Origin: Sphingomonadaceae bacterium
GTDB lineage: Bacteria; Pseudomonadota; Alphaproteobacteria; Sphingomonadales; Sphingomonadaceae
Length of the DNA stretch: 8,175 nucleotides
Assembly: GCA_013821585.1 (NCBI GenBank)
Contig: JACDGO010000077.1
Span: 1 to 8,175 of the forward strand
Direction: 5' to 3'
The notes beneath the pieces were generated by a model. It ran no database searches. It was not told where the DNA came from and worked only from the letters and a program-made list of their open reading frames with translations. The translations under genes and the position numbers were made by a program. Below, in pieces: positions 1 through 3,933 of this stretch; within the stretch, counting starts at the first letter, position 1, and each line of letters opens with the position of its first letter.

Positions 1-122
1 GCCAGCGCGCGCAGTTCCTGCCGTTCGGCTCCGCCCAGAAAACCACCTCGAACCATACATCCGACAAGAATCCCTTTTCCCCTCCTTGCCAAGACGTTTT
101 TCGGGCAATCAATGAGTCGGGG
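1..122 (-). mobile_element. Probable end of an IS630-type element, running off the window
   Basis: On the minus strand an ORF starts at the ATG at 56-54 and runs off the left edge. Its 18 visible residues, MVRGGFLGGAERQELRAL, resemble the N-terminus of IS630-family transposases that I recall from alphaproteobacteria. About 65 nt of non-coding DNA separate this start from two overlapping TA dinucleotides at 123-126, where the neighbouring oxidoreductase stops resembling its family. IS630 elements insert at and duplicate TA, which fits. No clear Shine-Dalgarno sequence lies close to the ATG. Only the end of the element is visible, so the call rests on a short stretch of protein and on the broken neighbour. 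The window cannot show whether the transposase is intact. Confidence 0.38.
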
Positions 123-295
123 TATATGATCATTTTTTCTAGAAAAGGATGCCGAAGCTCGCCGCAATCCGTCCGATTCACCGTCGCCGCGCGAACTCCA
201 ATCAGAACCTCGCCCGGTGCAGGCGCGGGTTTAGGCACGTCTCTAACTCCGATTGACCAGCGCGATCCGAACTTGGTGACAACCGCGGCTTTCAT
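122..295 (-). pseudogene. NADPH:quinone oxidoreductase-type (zinc-binding dehydrogenase, MDR superfamily) gene, 5' fragment
   Basis: The minus-strand frame starting at 295 reads MKAAVVTKFG, then VPKPAPAPGEVLIGVRAATVN and RTDCGELRHP. This is the classic start of the GroES-like domain of NAD(P)H:quinone oxidoreductases and related alcohol dehydrogenase-like reductases, which are cytosolic and reduce quinones or enones with NADPH. The start is well supported: GGAGG lies 7 nt upstream of the ATG. After about residue 57 the expected continuation (a glycine-rich region leading to the Rossmann fold) is absent. The frame stays open by chance to the left edge, so a frame-only gene caller would miss the break. 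The change coincides with TA dinucleotides at 123-126 and with the apparent IS630 end, so I read this as an insertionally inactivated gene. It is divergent from the DUF1993 gene. The rest of the gene would lie beyond the far end of the insertion, outside the window. Confidence 0.68.
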
Positions 296-453
296 CGCTG
301 GTCCTCCGGAGAAAGACTGAAACACGCTGTTCACCGAGCTTTCGAAATAAGCGCGATGGAGGGCACCGGTCCCGAGGCGCTGAACCGGCCGCCCCTAGCA
401 TCGTTGCGTTGGCTGGGGCAGTACGCGATACGGAATCGTTTCGGGACAAAGCA
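296..453. promoter_or_regulatory. Divergent intergenic region between the oxidoreductase stump and the DUF1993 gene
   Basis: This 158-bp stretch must carry the start signals for both divergent genes. It contains the ribosome site of the minus-strand gene (GGAGG read on the minus strand, about 303-307) and an 8-bp palindrome TTTCGAAA at 340-347 that could be an operator. No convincing -35/-10 pair could be picked by eye, and nothing in it looks like a coding sequence of its own. Confidence 0.35.
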
Positions 454-975
454 ATGAGCTTCAGCATTTACGACGCATCCGTGCCCGTCTTCGTGAACGC
501 CTTGACGGATATGCGCGCGTGGCTCGACAAGGCGGGAGCCGAGAAAACCGAGGCCGGCCTGCTCGAGGCGCGGATCGCGCCGGACATGAAGCCGCTCCCC
601 GCTCAATTCCAGATGGCGTCGGATACGGCGAAGAATGCGATCGCGCGGCTGAGCGGGATCGAGGCGCCGTCGATGCCGGACACGGAGGCGAGCTTCGCCG
701 AACTGCGGGATCGTTGCGACCGCACGATCGCGTTCGTCAAAAGCGTCGATCCGGCGATCTTGGCCGCGAGCGAGGACCGCGAGGTCGTCCTCAAGTTTCC
801 AAACGGCATGGGTTACCGCTTCACCGGTAGCGCATATCTAACGACATTCGCCTTGCCGAATTTCTTTTTTCACGCGACCATGGCCTACGCGATCCTGCGT
901 GCTGCCGGCGTCAGCCTTGGGAAACCCGATTTCCTGCAGCATCTCGGCCCCCCCAATCTGACACCCGACGCCTAG
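454..975 (+). CDS. DUF1993 domain-containing protein
   Basis: This is a 173-residue cytosolic protein of the DUF1993 family, whose biochemical role is not established. It is recognised by the opening MSFSIYDASVPVFVNAL followed by a helix of the type LDKAGAEK, and by the C-terminal block LPNFFFHATMAYAILRAAGV then GKPDFL, which is the most conserved part of the family. The length is normal (family members are about 165-175 residues), so the gene looks intact. An ATG exists 45 nt upstream in frame, but the ATG at 454 matches the usual family N-terminus exactly, so I prefer it; its ribosome site is weak. DUF1993 proteins are predicted helical bundles distantly like the DinB/YfiT metal-binding fold, but I cannot point to a metal-binding histidine triad here. 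It is transcribed divergently from the oxidoreductase fragment and is followed after 30 nt by a small ORF that may be cotranscribed. Confidence 0.85.
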   Translation: MSFSIYDASVPVFVNALTDMRAWLDKAGAEKTEAGLLEARIAPDMKPLPAQFQMASDTAKNAIARLSGIEAPSMPDTEASFAELRDRCDRTIAFVKSVDPAILAASEDREVVLKFPNGMGYRFTGSAYLTTFALPNFFFHATMAYAILRAAGVSLGKPDFLQHLGPPNLTPDA

Positions 976-1005
976 CTCGCGGGCCGACGTTCAGCGGGGA
1001 ATCCC

Positions 1006-1155
1006 ATGGCCTTGGATGACGAAATCATCGACACGCCCGAAGGTCCGATGACTTGGGCGCAGTGGAAGAAAAAGAACCCGGTTCAGATTCCGTCACGCCG
1101 GACAAGGGGCAAGGACCTGCCGACAAAGGTGAAGCGGTTCACCGAGAAGGATTGA
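1006..1155 (+). CDS. Small hypothetical protein (49 residues)
   Basis: This is a short open frame of 49 codons beginning MALDDEIIDTPEGPMTWAQW and ending in KVKRFTEKD. It is acidic at the N-terminus and strongly basic in the second half, with three tryptophan or aromatic positions and no membrane segment. A purine-rich stretch GCGGGGA lies 5 nt before the ATG and the gene starts 30 nt after the DUF1993 stop, so translation is plausible. I do not recognise the family. The truncated IS6 remnant begins within about 45 nt of its stop, so the C-terminus could be native or could have been altered by the event that deleted the 5' part of the IS6 element. The basic tail would suit a nucleic-acid-binding peptide, but that is conjecture. 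Confidence 0.45.
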   Translation: MALDDEIIDTPEGPMTWAQWKKKNPVQIPSRRTRGKDLPTKVKRFTEKD

Positions 1156-1196
1156 TCTCTGGACGGCTTCCCACCCAGCTCCAAACGACATCGTGC

Positions 1197-1406
1197 GACG
1201 TTCACACCACCAACCGACTGAAATCGTATCGCGCCGCGATGAGCGAGCTCGGCAATGCCCACAAGCAAGAGGTCGGACGCTGGGCCAACAATAGGGTGGA
1301 GAACAGTCACCTGCCCTTCCGACGAAGGGAGCGAGCGATGCTGCGGTTTCGACAAATGAAGAGCTTACAAAAGTTCGCCTCGGTCCACGCCAACGTCCAC
1401 AACCAT
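1197..1406 (+). pseudogene. IS6-family transposase remnant, upstream half (N-terminus missing)
   Basis: The plus-strand frame reads TTNRLKSYRAAM, then NNRVENSHLPFRRRERAMLR, then SLQKFASVHANVHNH. This is the conserved C-terminal part of the DDE catalytic domain of IS6-family (IS26/IS6100-like) transposases. The catalytic glutamate is present in NNRVENSH (codon at 1299-1301). The aspartate normally found in the V-T-D-x-L-x-S-Y motif is asparagine here (TTNRLKSY). The zinc-finger/HTH region and the first catalytic aspartate, roughly 60% of a normal protein of about 235 residues, are absent, and the exact left border between 1156 and 1200 is unclear. Frame and homology end at the histidine codon 1404-1406, where the IS110-type element begins. 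The reading continues at 2912. A chance ORF runs from 1053 to 1439 across this remnant, but its first 49 codons and last 10 codons are not IS6 sequence. Confidence 0.88.
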
Positions 1407-1416
1407 TCGCATGGGG
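1407..1416 (+). repeat. Subterminal inverted repeat of the IS110-type element, end downstream of the transposase gene
   Basis: TCGCATGGGG here matches, in inverted orientation, TCCCATGGGG at the other end (2900-2909) in 9 of 10 positions. It lies immediately inside the junction with the IS6 remnant. Confidence 0.65.
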
Positions 1417-1679
1417 AATTCCTCGTCAAGAGCGCCTGACACATGTGCAACGATCAGATCCTGGTCCAAGCCCTTCATGAACGCGGCCCGTCGCCGAGCC
1501 GTTCAAACTCACATCCGGTCGCCGGTCTTGCCGGCATCACCAATTTCCCGCTTGCGGCGGTTGGGCTCAGAAGAACGATACCAATCTTCAAACCGGCATT
1601 GCGCCAAATGATTGTCCGGTCCGTTCCCCTGGATCTGCCGAGCTGATCAGGCGCGGCGGATTGGAATTTGTTTTTGTGA
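1408..1679 (-). ncRNA. Candidate guide RNA (bridge RNA / seekRNA) region of the IS110-type element
   Basis: This 272-nt stretch between the transposase stop and the element end has no credible ORF. In IS1111-subgroup elements the non-coding RNA that pairs with the donor and target DNA and directs the transposase is encoded here, in the same direction as the transposase. Three neighbouring hairpins are visible. One has a 5-bp stem (1521-1525 with 1531-1535). A second is a short GC stem (1548-1551 with 1554-1557). A third is a two-part stem, outer 1558-1562 with 1591-1595 and inner 1570-1574 with 1585-1589, around a 10-nt loop. The octamer ATCTTCAA at 1584-1591, beside the third hairpin, also occurs across the insertion junction at 2909-2916. 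The location follows from subgroup knowledge, the hairpins are seen in the sequence, and the exact ends and expression of an RNA are inferred. Confidence 0.5.
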
Positions 1680-2840
1680 TTATCCGTGAACGATCGCTCC
1701 TTCCGGCAAGAGTCCGGTTGTCGCGAACTTCCACAGGCTCACGAGCAGCTTGCGCGCCAAGGCGACGATCGTCACCCGTTTGCTACGACCGTTGGCGATC
1801 TTCGTGCGCTCGTGAAACCACCGTGTCAGGGCTGAAGTTGGTTGGTGCCTCAGCCAGAGCCAGCTGAGCTGGATCATCGTTGTGCGGACCCTGGCGTTCC
1901 CGGCTTTCGAGATGCCCTGCTCGCGAGACACGGTCCCACTTTGCCACGGGGTAGGGGCGAGTCCGGCGTAGGATGCCAACTGCCTTCGGTTGTCGAACTT
2001 CCTGAATAACCCTTCCGACCAGAGGACCGCGGCAAACTCAGGCCCAACGCCTCGCAGCTGCTGTAGCAAGACTGGAATGGCTCGAGGATCGTTCTGGGGA
2101 GCTATCATCTCGTCACGCCGCTTCTCCACCGCCTTGATCTGGTCGATGACGAGTTCCAGTCGATCGAGCTCTCGACAAATCCGTTGTTTGAGATGTGGCG
2201 GCAGAGGACGACCATCCGCGGTTTGCAGCATATCGAGCCGCTTGCGACGATCCCGGCGAGCGGGTTCGTAATCGGCGATGCCCTGCGCGAAGAGCAAACC
2301 CTTGATCCGGTTGGCGTGTGCCACCCGCTCGGTGACCAATAATCGGCGTTCCCGGCATATCTGACGCCGATCCTCCTCATCCGGCGAAGGCGGTGTGACC
2401 ATGGCGCAGACGCGCGGCTCTCCGCGTTTGTAAGCCAACAGTGCTCTCAGGAGCGCTTCTCCATCGATGTTGTCGGTCTTGGCTCGCCTGCGTCGCCGTG
2501 ATGTCGCGATGGAGGCGGGGTCGACGACGTGACTCTCGACACCTTCAATCTCAAGCGCACGATGAAGAGAAAAGGCATCGAGACCCGCCTCCTGGATTAC
2601 GATCAGTGGATAGGTCCGATCTAACCGAACTCGACACTTGGCCTGCAATGCAGAAAACCGCTCCTTCAGGGCGTTCATATTGCCCGCGACCAACTGTATC
2701 CTGGACATACGCTCGCCCGCGCCAGGCGACAGGGACGTAACCACCCAGCTCGATCGACTGAGTTCGAGAGAGATGAATATCGCGGCCAGTTCGTTCTGAA
2801 CGATAGTCTGTTCGCCGGATGTTGGGTCGATCATTGACAT
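1680..2840 (-). CDS. IS110-family transposase (DEDD RuvC-like, serine-dependent), intact
   Basis: This 386-residue recombinase mobilises the surrounding element through a circular intermediate. The N-terminal RuvC-like domain covers about residues 20-170, with acidic residues E26 (ISLELSRSSW), E84 (VIQEAGLDAF), and D123 and D126 (AKTDNID). The middle helical region covers about 170-260. The C-terminal Transposase_20 domain runs from about 265, with the helix-hairpin-helix-like LRGVGPEFAAVL and the block YAGLAPTPWQSGTVSREQ then GISKAGNARVR; S301 of QSG is the likely nucleophile. The first acidic residue is glutamate where most IS110 proteins have aspartate. As I recall, this is shared by a subset of proteobacterial relatives, so it need not mean inactivity. 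The start at 2840 is preferred over an ATG 30 nt upstream because AGGAGG lies 8 nt before it. There is no frameshift or internal stop, so the enzyme is probably functional. Confidence 0.93.
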   Translation of the reverse strand: MSMIDPTSGEQTIVQNELAAIFISLELSRSSWVVTSLSPGAGERMSRIQLVAGNMNALKERFSALQAKCRVRLDRTYPLIVIQEAGLDAFSLHRALEIEGVESHVVDPASIATSRRRRRAKTDNIDGEALLRALLAYKRGEPRVCAMVTPPSPDEEDRRQICRERRLLVTERVAHANRIKGLLFAQGIADYEPARRDRRKRLDMLQTADGRPLPPHLKQRICRELDRLELVIDQIKAVEKRRDEMIAPQNDPRAIPVLLQQLRGVGPEFAAVLWSEGLFRKFDNRRQLASYAGLAPTPWQSGTVSREQGISKAGNARVRTTMIQLSWLWLRHQPTSALTRWFHERTKIANGRSKRVTIVALARKLLVSLWKFATTGLLPEGAIVHG

Positions 2841-2899
2841 GAGGCTGCCTCCTGGGTTGCACCGTTGCACCAGGCACCTTGCCCGAAGGGCCGTGCCAC
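2841..2899 (-). promoter_or_regulatory. Short upstream end of the IS110-type element with tandem octamer and hairpin
   Basis: This leader of the transposase gene holds AGGAGG (the ribosome site, about 2848-2853), two perfect tandem copies of GTTGCACC on the plus strand (2856-2863 and 2864-2871), and a strong two-part hairpin. The hairpin's outer stem is GGCAC 2873-2877 with GTGCC 2893-2897, and its inner stem is GCCC 2881-2884 with GGGC 2888-2891 around GAA. In this superfamily the promoter is often assembled at the circle junction, so a complete promoter need not be visible in the inserted form. The hairpin could restrain translation or mark the end for the recombinase; both are guesses. Confidence 0.45.
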
Positions 2900-2909
2900 C
2901 CCCATGGGA
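2900..2909 (-). repeat. Subterminal inverted repeat of the IS110-type element, end upstream of the transposase gene
   Basis: On the minus strand this reads TCCCATGGGG, pairing with TCGCATGGGG at 1407-1416 with one mismatch. It lies 2 bp inside the junction at 2911/2912. Confidence 0.65.
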
Positions 2910-2911
2910 TC

Positions 2912-3001
2912 TTCAACCTCGAACGCCACCTCGTTGATAGGCAAACCTACAAAGAGCGCCGCGCCGCGGCATTCGCTGAGTGGCGAGCACTTGCCGGCTG
3001 A
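2912..3001 (+). pseudogene. IS6-family transposase remnant, downstream half (natural C-terminus)
   Basis: The plus-strand frame from 2912 reads FNLERHLVDRQTYKERR then AAAFAEWRALAG and a TGA at 2999-3001. This is the standard C-terminal tail of IS6-family transposases: after VHNH comes FN-x-ER-H-L, then a basic stretch and AEWR. Joined to the half ending at 1406 it gives a continuous IS6 C-terminus of about 98 residues, proving that both pieces come from one gene and that the IS110-type element separated them. The piece is only 29 codons and has no start of its own. Confidence 0.9.
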
Positions 3002-3045
3002 CCCGATCTCAAAAACCGAGCCGCGCCATGTGGAGAGCGGTTCGC

Positions 3046-3062
3046 GTTAGACTGACAGGACC
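3046..3062 (-). repeat. Probable terminal inverted repeat (right end) of the IS6-family remnant
   Basis: Read on the minus strand, the segment begins GGTCCTGTCAGTC. It fits the general IS6-family end pattern (GG, pyrimidine, any base, CTGT) and lies 45 nt after the transposase stop, a usual spacing. The matching left end was not found anywhere upstream, consistent with deletion of the 5' part of this element. Confidence 0.5.
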
Positions 3063-3369
3063 CAGCGGAAACATAGCCTCGGCCCGACCAATCCTGCGGA
3101 ACCTACGACGAACAAATCCAGGGGCATTGGTCGATAGCGCGCGCGCTGCGGCGCCCATAACCAGCTTGGAAAACACGCTGCATTTTAGTCGGCAATGCCT
3201 TCGCGAGCGATTGAAACCATTTTGCCGGGATATATAGCCGATCACCCCCATTGTGGACGACGGTTGTGAGCCTGAACGAATGGCAGGTTCGAGACTTGTG
3301 AGGCGCGGAAGGGCTGCGGGACCTGTGGCGAACATTGATCGTTATACCGGCACAGAGAATAAGGCCAAA
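3063..3369. other. Stretch of about 300 bp with no recognisable gene
   Basis: Between the presumed IS6 end and the zinc-motif gene, all six frames give short open frames of unnatural composition, with no ribosome site and no family I recognise. An in-frame extension of the following gene begins at 3253, but its extra 39 codons look non-coding. A weak TATACC lies at 3343-3348, upstream of the next gene. No tRNA, clear terminator or long repeat was seen. Confidence 0.5.
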
Positions 3370-3711
3370 ATGCCGCACACCAGCAACGTGGTTCATTGTG
3401 ACGGACCGGACTGCGCGCACGCCTTCGATGTCGTGCCGCTGCAGCCGCGCAACGGCAGCCTCGATGCGCTGTGCCCCAAGTGTGATGGGCACGGAGCATG
3501 GAATACCGAGATCGACCTCGTCAGCTTCCGCTGCAAGCGCGCGATCTGCGATAGGTGCTATGGTGCGGGATGGGTGGAGACGGGCAGCGATCCGATCGGC
3601 CTACCCGACATCGAGCTAGCACCCTCCGGCATGCCGAGGTGGACGACGCGCTTGATCCCCCGAGAAGACGCAACCGAGCAGGACATGACCGGGCCATTAG
3701 CGTCGCCCTAG
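3370..3711 (+). CDS. Small cysteine-rich protein with two DnaJ-type CxxCxGxG motifs
   Basis: This is a 113-residue, probably cytosolic protein. Seven cysteines are arranged as C10-x4-C15, C35-x2-C38, C55 and C60-x2-C63. The second and last pairs lie in CPKCDGHG and CDRCYGAGW, the CxxCxGxG signature of DnaJ-type zinc fingers, so binding of one or two zinc ions is likely. The opening MPHTSNVVHCDGPDC resembles conserved hypothetical proteins I associate with sphingomonads, but I know no assigned function. The C-terminal 40 residues are proline-rich and likely disordered. I chose the ATG at 3370 over an in-frame ATG at 3253 because AAGG lies 5 nt before it and the protein looks natural only from there. 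There is no J domain, so it is not a DnaJ itself. It could be a small chaperone-like or nucleic-acid-binding zinc protein. Confidence 0.65.
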   Translation: MPHTSNVVHCDGPDCAHAFDVVPLQPRNGSLDALCPKCDGHGAWNTEIDLVSFRCKRAICDRCYGAGWVETGSDPIGLPDIELAPSGMPRWTTRLIPREDATEQDMTGPLASP

Positions 3712-3878
3712 CGCCATTCCCGGCGGTCAGCCGACGAACCAACTTGTCTGCGGCGGCAAAACCGAAGAGTGTCGATCCCTCGAGCCATAGCGGACGTTAG
3801 GCCGACTTGCGGAACCGGCGGCAGCGTTCCTGAAGATGCCGCGGTCCTTTCGGCTGTCCTATCGGGCCCTTTGCCGCC

Positions 3879-3907
3879 TTGACCCGCTGTCAATGTCACG
3901 AGATTAT
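3879..3907 (+). promoter_or_regulatory. Candidate sigma-70 promoter of the phoD gene
   Basis: TTGACC (3879-3884) and GATTAT (3902-3907) are separated by exactly 17 bp and match the -35 and -10 consensus in 5 of 6 and 4 of 6 positions. Transcription would start near 3914, leaving a leader of about 20 nt that contains the ribosome site. A tandem TGTCA-A-TGTCA (3888-3898) lies in the spacer. It resembles half-sites of a PhoB box, but the 6-bp repeat spacing is not the 11 bp expected, so phosphate control is not established. Confidence 0.45.
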
Positions 3908-3921
3908 TGCTTTTTTTCCGC

Positions 3922-3927
3922 GAGGAG
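3922..3927 (+). promoter_or_regulatory. Ribosome binding site that sets the phoD start
   Basis: GAGGAG lies 6 nt before the ATG at 3934. It decides against the in-frame TTG at 3907 and puts the Arg-Arg pair at residues 3-4, right for a Tat signal. Confidence 0.75.
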
Positions 3928-3933
3928 CGCTGC

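Larger units (their letters stand above)
1408..2911 (-). mobile_element. IS110-superfamily element, IS1111-like architecture, inserted in an IS6 transposase gene
   Basis: The element is defined by what it interrupts: the IS6 transposase reads up to VHNH at 1406 and resumes FNLERHLVD at 2912. This leaves about 1504 bp of foreign DNA, a usual size for IS110-type elements. It carries one transposase gene on the minus strand (1680-2840). The side upstream of that gene is short (71 bp) and the downstream side long (272 bp). The ends carry an imperfect inverted repeat, TCGCATGGGG at 1407-1416 against TCCCATGGGG read inward from 2909. Subterminal inverted repeats and a long 3' non-coding side are hallmarks of the IS1111 subgroup; classic IS110 members have the long side upstream and no such repeats. 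TTC abuts both junctions (1406-1408 and 2912-2914), so the exact boundary is uncertain by 1-3 nt. No longer target duplication is seen, as expected for this superfamily. Confidence 0.87.

Noticed and set aside
1053..1202. Possible N-terminal part of the IS6 transposase in the same frame
   Set aside because: The frame is open here, but the residues do not match IS6. The small ORF at 1006-1155 in another frame is a better explanation, and similarity begins only near 1200.
1441..1646. Plus-strand short ORFs in the IS110-type element's 3' region
   Set aside because: They have no ribosome site or family similarity and lie where a non-coding guide RNA is expected.
3211..3236. TTGAAA ... TATATA promoter-like pair in the gap before the zinc-motif gene
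   Set aside because: The spacer is only 14 bp, too short for a sigma-70 promoter, and the distance to the next start is over 130 nt.
3009..3492. Minus-strand frames across the 300-bp gap and the zinc-motif gene
   Set aside because: Their protein has no recognisable pattern, they overlap the better-supported plus-strand gene, and the part over 3063-3240 has no ribosome site.
3888..3898. Standard PhoB box upstream of phoD
   Set aside because: TGTCA copies are 6 bp apart rather than 11, and the second half-site at the expected spacing does not match.
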